Part shown: one piece after another, positions 10,931 to 23,300 of the stretch
Layout: each line of letters begins with the position of its first letter
Position numbering within the stretch: the stretch's first letter is position 1
NCBI RefSeq assembly: GCF_019112545.1
Contig: NW_025064896.1
Location: 861,317 to 925,316 of the forward strand
Origin: Guyanagaster necrorhizus
Taxonomy: Eukaryota > Basidiomycota > Agaricomycetes > Agaricales > Physalacriaceae
DNA: 64,000 bases
Direction: 5' to 3'
Program-made: the position numbers and the translations under genes
Notes under the pieces: generated by a model
Databases searched by the model: none
What the model was told of the DNA's origin: nothing
Seen by the model: only the letters and a program-made list of their open reading frames with translations

Positions 10931-11467
10931 ACAACAGTCTCCAAAGCAAAGCCACTCTTACCTTCAGCTTGTGAACATGCTATATCTTCTTATCCGTCTA
11001 TGACAAAAGCCCGATGACACATACTATTAGAGCGCAGTGGAAAGGAACTCTGAAACCTGCAAACGACGACAATCACTCGGTGTTACTGAGGTCCTACATC
11101 TACTGAAATCCCAGCTGCGTGGGCAATAGGACACTCTAGCACGCTACACATAATCCAGATGCTCTCTGGCCCTCCCATTGCGTCGGGCCTTCGTGCGCCA
11201 TTTGCAAATACCGGGATAAAGCAAGTTCCTGCCGGTACCCACTGCCGTGGGGTCCCCTTCTTTCCCCACCTTTTCCACAGAAAGGACACGATTTTCGTTT
11301 TTCGTCCAATGAAAGATCCACCATCTAGGTTTGAAGACAATCTGGCTGTCTGACTCTTCAAAATCGCAAACATTCACAAGTGACGTATCGGCTCAAGTTT
11401 CTTGCGTGCATTATTAATAACAGAAGGTTATATAGGAACCGTGCTCTAGCGTAAAATTTTTGCAACC
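10931..11467. promoter_or_regulatory. Intergenic; promoter of the MFS transporter
   Basis: No convincing coding exon. A TATATAG element at 11429-11435 lies 36 bases before the MFS start codon. Several overlapping short frames at 11083-11377 occur on both strands without domains. Confidence 0.4.
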
Positions 11468-13414
11468 ATGGCCCAACAGATTCCCCGCACTCGAACACGA
11501 TCGATCGACGAAAAGACTATCGATGAGCCTCTTGCACGCAAAGACAAGACAAAGGAGGTTAATGACCTTGTGAAGCCGCCCACAGGCTTCGAGGGAGAGT
11601 TTCCCGATGGCGGATTGAGAGCTTGGTTGGTTGTCGGGGGAGTGAGTCGAGTTTTTCTTCATTTTTTTGAACTGAATGCAGAACTGACCATGGCCACTTG
11701 TGGGTTGCCTAGACGATGTGTACTACGTTTTCGACGTGAGCGCTAGTTGTAACTCTTTCTACTGCCATGATGGACTGATGGCCTCAGGTTTGGGTATGTC
11801 AACGCATGGGGGGTGAGTTTATTCGTTCCCAGTCGTTATAGAGACAATAATGAATGTTTTCTTACTACAGGTGTTCCAAGCCTACTACGAAGAGACTTTG
11901 TTAAAGGACTCGGACTCTTCGAAGATGTGAGTCTTTTCCTGGTTGTTGGTATTTGTTGCTCATCCACTCAGTGCATGGATTGGCTCTGTTCAGGTACCAT
12001 TTCACTCTATTCGTTGTGCGCTGACGCCGATCCCGTCGAGTAGTATGCCCTCGTCTTCATGCCGGGTCTAGTAACTGGTCGGATGTTCGACATCGGTTAC
12101 TTCAGACTGCCATTCCTTCTAGCAACCATCCTCCTCATCGTTGCAACATTTCTGGTCGCCCAATGCACCCAATACTGGCATTTCCTGCTCTGCCAAGGTT
12201 TCGCCATTGGGGTTCGTCCGCATTCTCTCCGAATGGTCCTGACAACTTCCTAAATGTACTCTTCTACATATAGCTAGCATGTGGGACGGTATTTGGTCCA
12301 GCCATGGGTATCATCGGACACTGGTTTCGACTCCGACGGGGGCTCGCTCTCGGTATAATGGCTACTGGCTCGTCGATCGGTGGTACCGTCATCCCAATAA
12401 CTGCTCGTAAGCTCATAATCGCCGTAGGGTAAGTGTTCATCCTTCCCCGTAACTTGGCTGTTTCTTAGTAAAGGGTCTCTCTGCAGGTTCCCATGGACGA
12501 TGCGGATCATCGCATTTATCCTGATGTTTACTCTGGGTATCGCCAACTTGACGTTGAAACGCCGGCTTCCGCCTGTGAATGTATCCGGGGGTGTACTCAA
12601 CCTGAAGGCGTTCAAGAGCGCGCCGTATACGATTTGGTGTCTTGCTAATTTCATCGCTTTCCTGGGGCTGTATACAGGTGAGGAATCCCGATTTTTTGTC
12701 CGCCTTTTCTTATTCTCGTTCTCGTGATCCACTAGTCTTGACCTATATCAGCGTTAGCGCCGCAGCCTACGGTGTATCGGCCGATATTTCGTTCTATATG
12801 GTCTCTATTGCTAATGCCAGCTCGGGAATCGGACGGATTGTGGCAGGCATTTGCATCGATCGAATAGGTTCCTCATTTTTCATTCGTGTCCAGAATTGCA
12901 TCTGACGCTTTCGCCCATAGGCGCCGTGAACTACTTCGGACCCATGACAATCATAGCCGCCGCCCTCACGTATGCCTGGCCATTCGCGCGGAGCTTGGCT
13001 TCTATGATCGTCGTAGCCATAATTTATGGGTACCCTCCTCATTTTTTCAAACAAGGCTTTTGCTTATAAGGATGTACGATCCCAGATTCTCTAGCGGAGC
13101 ATACGTTTCTTCGTTCCTGACTCCCATCTTCGAGCTAGGCGAGATCGGTGATCTTGGGCGACGGACAGGGATGGCGATGTCGATAGCCGCCATCGGCGCA
13201 CTTGCGGGTCCGCCGATCTCCGGGGCGATCAATACAGCTACGGGTGGGTTCGAGGCCGTGGGGTATTATGCAGGCAAGAGTTTTCCCCTGCCCGACTGAT
13301 TGTTTATGGTCTTTTGCTGATGGCCGAAAAATAGGTAGCGCCATCATGCTCGCGGTGGTACTGATGTATGTTGTTCGGCATCTTGTTCTGGGAACGTTGA
13401 GAGGAAAATTTTAA
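11468..13414 (+). CDS. MFS transporter, monocarboxylate (MCT/MCH) type
   Basis: About ten exons with clean GT..AG junctions give a full 12-helix protein. Landmarks: the N-terminal PDGGLRAWLVVGG before helix 1, FGYVNAWGVFQAYY, WIGSVQYALVFMPGLVTGRMFD, HWFRLRRGLALGIMATGSS, the long central loop followed by PYTIWCLANFIAFLGLY, DRIGAVNYFGPMTI and, near the end, GMAMSIAAIGALAGPPISGA. The PDGG motif before helix 1 and the RRGLALGI motif mark the monocarboxylate-transporter-like fungal group. Such plasma-membrane carriers move monocarboxylates or, in clusters, secondary metabolites. The start ATG is 36 bases after a TATA-like element. I see no disruption. Position between the UstYa locus and the C2H2 regulator could mean export of a local product, but that is inference. 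Confidence 0.88.
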
Positions 13415-13559
13415 ACGTGATTCCATATTACGACTGGATTTAGACTTACGCCCGTGTACTACTGCTTCGTTGATCAACTCAAGAAATTGAAGATACTATT
13501 GCCTATGCAGAAAATGGTCTAATCAGATTGGGCATCAGAAAGTGTACATGGTTTCATAG

Positions 13560-14370
13560 GTATTTAATCGATCTTCCTGCAGCGCCACGTCCAGTATTTT
13601 GAACATATCTTTTCTATCAGTTAATAACAGAGCCAGGGACTTTTCAGTTTATAAGGGCCAGCTTCAGTGTCTGTAATATCATGTTATGGATCTTCTTATG
13701 GCTGGCAGAGTTCATATTTTCCATTGAATCATCATGTCAACAGTATGATGTGAGCATGCACTATAGATGACACAAGAACAGAAAAATGGCTGAAAATACT
13801 GACCAGCTGTACTTTGATGATCAACAGAGTCTCTGTCATCAGCCCTGCAACATTTCCCCCTCAGAGCTCATGGGTATGAATTAGCTGCTGAAAAAGATGC
13901 TGTATTTGAGGATAGTTGAAAAGCAGTTCTCTGACTCAAACAGAGTATGTTTACTTTATGTTCAATAGTAAAATCCAGATATCCAAATCTCTGTATCCAT
14001 TTAAATTTATGTGAACTTCAAAGGAGAGTACAAGTAGGTGCTTCAGGCTTTCAGAGAGTCCAGGTTCTAGATCAGTAAGAACTCAAGGAGTGAAAGATTA
14101 TTTGACCAGGATATGCAGTGCATAATGTGCATCCATTATTGCAGTCACCATTGAGCCTGAGTCTGGAGCTAAATTAAGATAATAATGGGATCTGGGTCAT
14201 AATGGCTCCTTTGTGTTGAGTTTCACATCCAAGAATAGTACATATAATCGCTGTTGGAAACCTTCCTGAAAAGGTGATAGTGGCTCATTCTGGATCGGCA
14301 CTCACATAAACTTAGTCAAACAGCAAAGTAACATTTAGTTCCAAAGATAGCAGCAAATAAAAATAAAGTA
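13560..14370. other. Second CpG-depleted relic block
   Basis: CG is nearly absent from about 13600 to 14240, with TG/CA enrichment as in 1-3090, then normal composition returns before the zinc-finger gene. No open frame of note, no terminal repeats seen. It probably is old methylated repeat DNA inserted between the MFS gene and the regulator. Confidence 0.5.
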
Positions 14371-14976
14371 AATCTCGATCATGATGGAGCAGAGGGTCGG
14401 GAACGCGAACTTGAGAAAGAATATCTTGGGCGCGTCAGATAAGTACTCAATTTGTCAGACGTGATCGCGCAATAACCGCGTTGAGGCCACGTGAATTATG
14501 ATCTTTGGTTGCCGGCAATGGCACGTAACCCGAAACCGGTCAAGACGCCACCGTCCTATCTTTCTTCTGCACCATATCAAGATCATATGCGTTTCATTAG
14601 TCTTGTTTGATGGTCTTGGAAAAACAAAGAAATCTCTCACCATGAATTTTCTATTCAACGTTGGATCCGCAGTACTTATCAATACTTGCTAGGCCAAGAA
14701 AGGGAAGAATCAACATCGGGTATTGAAAATTCGCCACCACACTGGCACTTCCCGTGAATCGCTAGAAAAATTCCAGACAATGTGTGACTGACATTTCCAG
14801 GAATTTCACTATTGAGCGCGGTTGCCATCATCCAACTCGGTGCTACGTTAGCTAGCTTCGATGACGCCGAAAATCAGGGTGCAAGTTTACATCGATGGAA
14901 AAGTCAAATTTTAGTCGAGCTTCGACATCAACCAGGACAAAGAAAGGGCTGAGGGACTATTTAATCCCGCGACTGG
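14371..14976. promoter_or_regulatory. Promoter region of the zinc-finger gene
   Basis: CG content is normal. An AT-rich CTATTTAATCC element around 14957-14967 lies directly before the start codon. No exon recognised. Confidence 0.35.
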
Positions 14977-16104
14977 ATGCCTCAGTATTCCAAGACACCT
15001 CTCCCCGTTTGCCTGCCACATTCGTTTGATACGACCTACCCAATGGCTCTCTTCGCATCCGAACCCCAGCATGTCCTGTCTTCTACGGAGGACTACAACT
15101 CACTCTATGAGCTAGTTTCCTTTCCCTTCAGCAGCTCCGAATCTCTTGACATCTTTCTCCCTGAGCCGGTACTTGGGTTAGATCAGAACGGGTTCCTGTC
15201 GATGGTCAACTACCAGTCCGACTTCGTCTACGCGCCTGACCCGACACCAATCCACGATGCATTTCCACCCCAATTCCTTTTTCAGAGGCCAGCCACGACT
15301 CCGACGGACGTAGCGCCCGTAATGTCAACCCCTTCTTTTGGACCCGATGTCCAACCGACTGATCCCAACGACGAGGACGCCGATTATGACCTCGATCCTG
15401 ATTTCATCAACGACTCCGCGAAGGATCCTCTCCCCTTCGCTCGATGTTACAGTCCAGCGCCACCTTCACCATTGACATCCCTTCCCGACACCGATGACGA
15501 AGACTCTGATTCCGAAGAGCCTCAGTACGATGACTCCGAGTACGAGGAGCTCGAGTCCTTGTCAGGAAGACGCAAACGTGGGCGAGCCTGCGAGTTGGTG
15601 AAGATCACCATATACCGCACCGATGTTTTGCAAACCCGTAGCCGAAGGGGAGACTTCAAAAACTCCTTTGAGCGCTATGTATTCCACGACGACCCACAGC
15701 ATGTGCGCTGTATGAAGCCAGGGTGCCCGAAGGAATTTGACTGTGTCAATGCCGCCATTGACCACATGTATTTCGCCCATCCCACCAACGAGGAGGAGAA
15801 GAAGAAGAAGAAGAAGGCCCACCCCCGCAACAAGAAGAAGGCACAGACCCGTAAAAAAAAGAAGTCCGTTCCTACTCGATGTGTGTTTTTTGACTGCGAC
15901 AAGCTTGCGGAGAACACGGGGAATATGCGAAGGCACTTGATATCGCGTAAGCATCAGAAGACACCGAGGTTTAGGTGTGGAGACTGTAGAAGGTTGTTCC
16001 AGCGACCAGATCCCGTCAGGAGACACCAGGACAGATATAAAGGCAGGTGCAAGGGCAGGTTCGCCGAGGACAGACCAGTTTGCCAAAAGGCTAGAAAGGC
16101 ATAA
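14977..16104 (+). CDS. C2H2-like zinc-finger transcription factor
   Basis: A single exon of 375 codons. The first half is acidic and Ser/Pro/Asp-rich (runs of DPNDEDADYDLDPD and DDEDSDSEEPQYDDSEYEE), typical of an activation region. The C-terminal third has three finger-like units: C-x4-C...H-x3-H around VRCMKPGCPKEFDC, another around TRCVFFDCDKLAEN with RRHLISRKH, and a third FRCGDCRRLFQRPDPVRRH followed by C. A lysine-rich linker, encoded by a GAA/AAG run, separates fingers 1 and 2 and may serve nuclear import. Likely a DNA-binding regulator; target genes unknown, though its place between two transporters and near the A-T-R gene would suit a pathway regulator. A broken relative lies at 30390-30870. 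Confidence 0.75.
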   Translation: MPQYSKTPLPVCLPHSFDTTYPMALFASEPQHVLSSTEDYNSLYELVSFPFSSSESLDIFLPEPVLGLDQNGFLSMVNYQSDFVYAPDPTPIHDAFPPQFLFQRPATTPTDVAPVMSTPSFGPDVQPTDPNDEDADYDLDPDFINDSAKDPLPFARCYSPAPPSPLTSLPDTDDEDSDSEEPQYDDSEYEELESLSGRRKRGRACELVKITIYRTDVLQTRSRRGDFKNSFERYVFHDDPQHVRCMKPGCPKEFDCVNAAIDHMYFAHPTNEEEKKKKKKAHPRNKKKAQTRKKKKSVPTRCVFFDCDKLAENTGNMRRHLISRKHQKTPRFRCGDCRRLFQRPDPVRRHQDRYKGRCKGRFAEDRPVCQKARKA

Positions 16105-17424
16105 TGCGTTATGGATGAGTTTTTTTTATCACTCCTTGGGATTTATCGTTCCATTCATTACCCTACCACTCTTTAAGGTATACCTAGCTGCTATATCAGC
16201 AATGGACCATTAAATAGAATACTTTCTACATACCACGTATCTTGCCTGTACTCTGTAATCACAATTGACGCAAAGGTACTGGATACCGGGCAGCATTATA
16301 TTCACTACTGGGTGCATGTCAGAATATGGGATTCCTCTCCCTTTGCGATGGCGCAGAAGCGAAGGTGAGCAAGGACAAAAGATGCAGAGGAGAGTTATTC
16401 ATGTTGGACCACTTCTTGTGACTCAGAATAGTTCATAATGATTCCTGCAGTGATGTTGTGTCATGCAACGCGTTACGGCCACCAGAAATAGGGATTTACA
16501 CTATATAATTATTGGTTTCTCAACCACTGTTTCGACGGTGGGCGTAGTGATTTTGAACAATAGGCTCAGGGAAGACTAAACCGAATCCAGAAAGAGTTTC
16601 AGCGAGAGGGATGAGCTGGTCCAAGCAACTGAACATTTCTGGTTCGGCCTTGAACACAACGGTGAGTTGGAAGACCACGTGGAAGTGGTCCGGCAACTAC
16701 CTACCACAATTCACACGGCTGGCAATGGTCAACGAATTCCTGTGGTCACTGCTCTGTATCAGTCAAGTCGTTCCCGTTTATGATCAGCTGTCTAATGACC
16801 TTGTATGCGCTCACAGTGGCTTCATCTCTGTACTGTAGAGTAATGCTGTTCTCCATGTCCTCCAGCTCGGAGCTTGCATGGAAATTTACACTGACAGGTC
16901 GCAGCACCTCTCGCTGGCCTACGGCTTCAATGTTTCATTGTTCATTGTCCAAGTGGTCAGTTGTATCTATGGTTGTCTGGGGTTCAATATTTCTGCTACA
17001 AGATGACACGCCTTCTAGTTTGTCCCGAATCTCAAACAGGCTCCAAAACCCGAGTTAGAACATCACTTCTCTGATAAGTCTTTGTTTCATCGAAGAGAAA
17101 ACTCGATGTTCTACTCAGTGGGATGCGCTAGCACGACTTCGTGGTTTGATTTTGGCCCGGCATTTGGACTCGCTGGTTAGAAAGCTACCAGAGGCCTCGC
17201 CTGAATCCTACAAATTCTCAAACCCCTTTGATACAGATCGCCTGTCTCCTTATTGATGTCCGTCATTTGTATCGAGAGAAGGTGATATCACAGGGCGGTC
17301 CCTTTCTGTATCGAAGTCAAAGCGAATTTTTATTGAACGAGATGGTGCACATCTCACGTATCAACTTTCTATCGTACAGCGGTAAAGTTCACTGCGAGCG
17401 TCGCCTCCCCTTTTAATGGTGTAA
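16105..17424. other. Gene-poor stretch with decayed coding traces
   Basis: No intact gene. On plus, a frame around 16570-16770 reads RIQKEFQREGDELVQATEHF and continues plausibly to about 16770 before stops appear; another piece near 17130-17230 reads ARLRGLILARHLDSLVRKL. These may be exons of one decayed protein of unknown family. Confidence 0.35.
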
Positions 17425-19935
17425 TCAGAAGAGAAAAGGAAAACTTACAGCGACGTATCGGAAGGCCGGGTTCTTCCAGTCAGTGATATCCTCCAAACTG
17501 GTGAGATTGGAATCGTATTCGACTCGTCCCTCTGCTGCAGCACGGTCCCGTCGTCGGTTAGAAATTACGAATATCGCCCGGAGGATGAGGATGATGACAA
17601 TCTGCACAATGAGCATGTGCAAAACAGAACAAGAAGATCGGTCATCGCTGACTCACCTCAAGTGCCCGAGAAACCATACAGCCAACAACACCCGTCAGAT
17701 ATCCAGGTGCTTCTGAGTCCTTAAATAGAAACGGACCAACAATGTTCCTAAACCATTTGTCATGTTACTTCCAGAAGTCCAGTAGCCCGGGCTTTACTGT
17801 AACGTACCCAGAGGCGACGCCTAAAAATATAGCAGCGCTGGCGATTGAACGTTTAGTCTGGCCACCGACGTTTCCAGAAAGAAGAGATAGGCCAAGGACA
17901 AAGGTAGCATTCGAAGCGCCGGTCATCCCTATTAATGCGTGTCAATGAGGAAGGCACGCTCTAAAGAAGAAAGCCTACAGTATCCGATGAGTCGTGGTGC
18001 TTTGCCTTTGCACCAGGCAATCATCGCGAACCCAACAACTGTCGGAACGTTAGTTGCGGCCATAAGCCATGTTCTGTTTCCTTTAGGCAGCTTGGAGTTT
18101 ATGAATATCGCGATAAGTATGCTAAAAAAAAAAGACCGGTGTAAATGATAAGAGTGAGAAAAAGAAGGCGCGACATACATCGAGGCTATGATAATGCCAT
18201 AAGGAATCTGCATGAGTGTTGTTTGAAGAGTGTCGAACCCAAATCTAGGAGGGAAATATTACAACTTGAATGCGTTTGTCAACCGAGAAACGCGTACCCT
18301 TCGACAATCAAAGTGCCAAAATTAGATGTACCTCCCTAAAATTATACGTCAGGTCGGAGAATCAGCTTCGTGGTAATCTACACACGTTAGGAACATTCGC
18401 CGTAAATCCAAACAAAAAGAAAAGATAAATTTTCGGGTCGATGATGGCCTCCAACACCTGATTGGGCTTCCATCTGACGCGCAGTTACGGAGAACATCTT
18501 CGGGTAGAGGATGAACGGCTAAGCGGGACTTACTGTCGATTATCAGTCAAATTCTGGTCGTCACGTTTACGACTGACTATCATCAGACGCTCCATGCGGG
18601 TAAACCAATGTGAGTGGTATGGCGAGTCAGGGACAAATATCCACAAAACTATAGCCCACAACGAACAGATTGCGCCAATAATAATGAATTCAAACTTCCA
18701 AGAAGGTAGAGACCCTGTTGCGAATATATCAGATGATTAGCTCCTAAGTATCGAGCACCTGAGTCAGGTGCCCCCACCTTTGATCTGGAGAGATTCAACG
18801 TTAGGGTCAATTTTCGTGAAGAGTCATAATTTCGTACCTGGCCGATGCCATACCCAAAGAGACCACCCAAGGCAATACCTAGACCGTTGGCCCTGCAGAA
18901 AAGTCAGAGACCAAGAGGGGTGTCAGAGGCGCAAACGGCTGCGTACAGATACCAGTAACCGATGCGAGTCGGCTGCTGTTTCCGGGTATACCAAGTCGCG
19001 GTGATAAGGACGAACGACGGGTCGGCAGTGGCTTCGAATGCACCGGACAAAATCCGTAGCACCGCCAGGTCTGTGAAGTTCCGACTAGCCGCTTGAGCCA
19101 TAAGAAGAACACCCCACATGAATATCTGCGAGGCAGTTCTTAAGATAAAAGGAACTGGCGTCGAGCAGGAACAGATCCTTACATTGGCTGCGAGGTACTT
19201 GTTGAGAGGAAACTTTTGCATCAACAAATTGGCCGGTAGGGCCCAGGCAAGCCATCCAACTGCGGCGTGGAATGTGAAGAGCAGCGAAAATGCATAAATA
19301 TACCTACACACAGTAGAAAATACTGGAGAGCCAGCTCTGTAGAGTAGGATAAAGGAGGTTTCGGCGTCATCAAGCAAAACAAACCTACGTATTCTGATTT
19401 GGCCAGATATAAGTCAGTGCGGACTGTTGGAGAGATAAATTAGCAGCTTTATATATAGAAAACTATTAGACACTTACTTCCGAAAATAGCCGCATACGAA
19501 AGAGTCGTTTTGTCGCTAAATGAGTAGAGGAATGAGAACATGTGAAGAGGGACAGATTTGCCTGCTCACATGTAATAGAACTGGAAAAGAGAAGATGAGC
19601 AGATCCGAAACAACCGATAGCCAGAAACTTACCATATAACACGTAGCCAGAGCAGGGATAATAAGCAAATCGATCTTGCGTTCCAAGCGTCTGATGACCT
19701 TGGGATCAAGTTCCATGGTGTTCATCCTCGCAACGTCGGCAATGAACGCTGCTGAAGGATTCTTCTTGAGGAAACGACCAAAAAATCCAGGCGATACATC
19801 CTCGTCGACTTGGGCCTGTTCTGCCCACGAGAAATCATACTTCGCCCCTTCGATCTCCTGGATATACTGCTTCTCGTCATCCAATGGAGTGCTCCCATGC
19901 TCGTTGGGAATGGTATGTACTGTTGTGATGGTCAT
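17425..19935 (-). CDS. MFS transporter, allantoate permease (DAL5/anion:cation symporter) family
   Basis: Multi-exon minus-strand gene. It begins MTITTVHTIPNEHGS with a long cytosolic leader, then RRLERKIDLLIIPALATCYM entering helix 1, AVGWLAWALPANLLMQKFPLNKYL, the MFS loop motif region RILSGAFEATADPSF, PTRIGYWYLY, VLEAIIDPKIYLFFLFGF, GTLIVEGFGFDTLQTTLMQI, NKLPKGNRTWLM-like central part, GGQTKRSIASAAIFLGVASG, and a C-terminal tail ending near NPAFRYVA. These match the DAL5-like group that imports allantoate, vitamins, nicotinate or other carboxylates at the plasma membrane. A TATAAATA box on minus at 20012-20019 precedes the ATG by about 77 bases. The exact 3' end is uncertain because a donor-like GTAAGT lies eight codons before the stop used. 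Confidence 0.85.
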
Positions 19936-20011
19936 GGCGCTAAGATAAGGTAGCCGCGGGACGTCACAAAAAGGTGAAGCGAACCTAGGAAGACAAGGAC
20001 TTCGAAGAGAC

Positions 20012-20019
20012 TATTTATA
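20012..20019 (-). promoter_or_regulatory. TATA box of the DAL5-like transporter
   Basis: TATAAATA on the minus strand, about 77 bases upstream of the start codon at 19935. Confidence 0.5.
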
Positions 20020-20368
20020 CGTCGTTTCGCATGTATCTCCTTTTTCCTTTTTGCTTCTGAACGGTGCTGAAGCAACCCGGCCCGAAATGTGGAGCATAGG
20101 TGGGCATATGACCAAGAACAATGTGGGGAAGCTGGGGAAGACTAGATCGCTATGTGGCTGTGCTTGTCATCATGCGATCATCTCTCCTACCGTGTTTTAT
20201 ATTTGGATCATGGCCATCCTTACTCCGACTCCAAATGAGAGGACAAGTGAGACGGTAAACGATCCGAACGCGGACCGCTACTGGCCGGATTCCCTTGCGT
20301 AGAACCCTCGTCAGTATTTGAAGCAGCCTTCTACTCAGGCTGTGGTATCCATCTCCCTTGTTACCATT
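20020..20368. promoter_or_regulatory. Divergent promoter of DAL5-like and A-T-R genes
   Basis: The two genes are transcribed away from each other from this 430-base gap (19936-20368). The gap holds no exon that I recognise. A shared promoter could co-regulate uptake and reduction of a carboxylate, which is inference. Confidence 0.4.
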
Positions 20369-23300
20369 ATGCCTGCAGTAACCTTCAAAGCCAAATCCAT
20401 CACAGAACTTGTCGCAATCCGTGCGCGAGACCAGCCGAATGATCCTGCTATCTATACGGGGTCACCTGAGGATGGTTTCGCCGTAGTACTGCGCTCGCTC
20501 ACGTACCTTTTGAATTTCTTTCTCCGTTGAATCGCGCTAACTCTCGTGTAGCTTTTCCCAAATCCAGTCCGCCGTCGACCGTCTTGCATGGCATTACTAC
20601 ACCGTCGGCCTCGCGTCAAAGACAGCCCCAGGCGAAGTACCTCCCGCGCAGACCATTGCAGTCTTGACAAGTACAGCGATCGACGAATCCCTCCTAGAGA
20701 TGGCCCTCGCAAAGCTTGGTCTGACCGCCCTTCTTCTTTCAGTGAACAACTCTGTTCCGGCAGTAGCGCATCTCACCAAGCTCACCAACGCCACTCACCT
20801 CATCTATGGCACGAAATTCATCCAAGAAGCGCACGACGCGCAGAGACTCCTTCGTAACCAAGGATACTCTGTAGAGCTCGTCGAAGATAAGCGCTTCCCT
20901 TTATGGGGTTCCGAGGGCGTTGAGAGCACCAAGATCAAACCGTTCCCAGCCGTTCTGACACCAGAACAGGAAACCAAACGACCTGCCGTCATCCTTCACT
21001 CTTCTGGCTCAGTGAGTCCTCTCCTATCGTTTGCCCGACTTGACCCCTTATTTGCAGACTGGATTCCCAAAACCAGTTCGCATCACCCACTACGGTCTCA
21101 TCGCGAATGTCGCGTTGAACCAGAACAAGCCAGGATTCAGTACATTGCCAGTATTCCATGGATACGGTCATTTTGCTGTGTCGGTTTCTTACTTTTTGTT
21201 CCATCGGAGAAAAAAGCTGACTTGCCGATGCCTAGATTCCGATGCATCTACCCTGGTCAACCGCTGACGCTCTTCCCGCCTCATCTACCCCTAACATCCA
21301 GCAACATATGTGCCGTACTCGCTGCATCACCGCCTATCCGACAATGTTATGCGGTACCATACGTTATCAAGGTGCTTTCTTTTCCATTCACGTTCCTGTA
21401 GGGCTTGCACTCATGGAAATCTTTGTAGCTTCTCGCGGAAACACCTGAAGGCGTCAACGCCCTAGCCAGTTTCGATATTGTCGGATATGCAGGTGCCCCT
21501 CTGCCCGTAAGATCATCATTTGTCCCTTCTGCTTCCCTTTCGTTATCATCTTTACAACCAGGATGATCTTGGTGACAGACTCGTCCAAGCAGGAGTGAAC
21601 TTACTCAGCATCTACGGAACAACAGAGGTAAAGAATAGTGTTCAACGTTCCTCCCATTGATAAACCTGACTCACCTAATGCAGACCGGATCTCTGATGAA
21701 TTCTAACCGTGACTTCTCGACGGACAAACTCTGGAACTGGACTCGCCCTCTCCTCGGTTCAGCCAACTATCTCGTTTGGGAACCACAAGGCGGCGATACC
21801 TTTGAAGTTATCGTCAAGGACGGGTATCCTCCAAAGGTATGTCAGTCCATTCCCCAAATATTTGGGTGTGCAATCTCAGGCCTTCTTAGATCGAGACTAA
21901 CCGCCCCGACGGATCCTACGCGACCAAGGATCTCTTCCTCCGACATCCTGAGCGCAAAGACTTGTATAAGTACATCGGACGTCTCGACGACACGCTTGTA
22001 CATATCCTCGGGGAGAAGACCAACCCCGGTAAGCATCCTCCTAGGCGTTCTACTCCAGCTGACGAGCGACAGTCCCCATGGAACTCTGTATCCGAGGAAA
22101 CAGCCCATACGTCGCAGAAGGTAGTACCAATATCCCTCATAGCGTTTTATCTATTAATGTCTTCCCAGCCATCGTCTTCGGGGCCGGGAAACCCCAAACG
22201 GGGTGCCTGATCCTCCCTTCCGACCTCGCTAATGAAGAAGGCCTCTCCCAGGATGAGCTCATGTCCAAAGTCTGGCCCGTCATCGAACAAGCCAACGCTG
22301 AAGCACCAACCCATTCGCGGTTGCTACCCGAGATGGTTGAGTTCTTGCCGTACGTCCATATACCGTGTTCGAGACGAAAACTGATGGAAAGAACACAGGT
22401 ATGATACAGCTATCCCGGTAGCCACCAAGATGAGTATACTCCGATCGGCGTGTTATTCGAAGTTCAAGGACCTCATAGGTATGGCCCTCGCTTCGATACC
22501 GGCCCATGCGTCATGGATTTACTGGTTTTCAGAAAACATCTACGCTCGGTTCGACCAAACTGACTTCGAGGTGGAGAAGAAGACACTACCACGAGAGGAG
22601 CTGGAGGCATACATCTTTGATACCATTGCCAAAGCTCTTGGCCCCAATCGGTCAGCGAAGCTTGATAGAAAAGTAGATCTCTTCGCATTTGGAGTAGACT
22701 CGTTACAGGCGACGAGGATTCGGAATAGCTTTCAGAAGGAGCTGGAATTGGAGACTCATAACCTTAGACAAACAGGTAAGAGAGGCCATTCTGCTTCCAG
22801 ACGAATGAAAGACTCTCAACTGCTTCGTTAGTGGTGTATGAGCATCCGTCGGTGGAGAAGTGCGTCCATTTTTCATCCTTGAACTGTGGGACTGACCTCG
22901 ATGCTTTTCCAGACTTGCGGATTACATCCTGCGACTACAAAGCGGTGTTACTCAAGTAGACAATGGGTGCGAAGCCGTGATGCTAGCACTGCTCGATAAA
23001 TGGGGTGCCAAGGTTGGCACACATACGGCCAGAGCTAATGCTCCACCAAAGCCTACCGACAGACGTGTAATCGTAAGCCCAGATTCCTTGCACCTCAAAA
23101 TAAAGACTCACTCTACTCACGCATAGCTCCTCACCGGCGCAACGGGATCCCTCGGTGCACACATTCTTTCTCAGTTAACAGCATCCTTTTCCGTTGGAAA
23201 GGTCGTCTGTCTGTCTCGCGCCAAGTCTCACGCGGAATCTCTGGAGCGTGTCAGAGCGTCGGTCGCTGCCCGGAAAGTTTCCGTCGACGAAACCAAGGTC

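Noticed and set aside
15562..16086. Long antisense frame of 174 codons opposite the zinc-finger gene
   Set aside because: It mirrors the biased codons of the coding strand; the plus strand has clear finger motifs.
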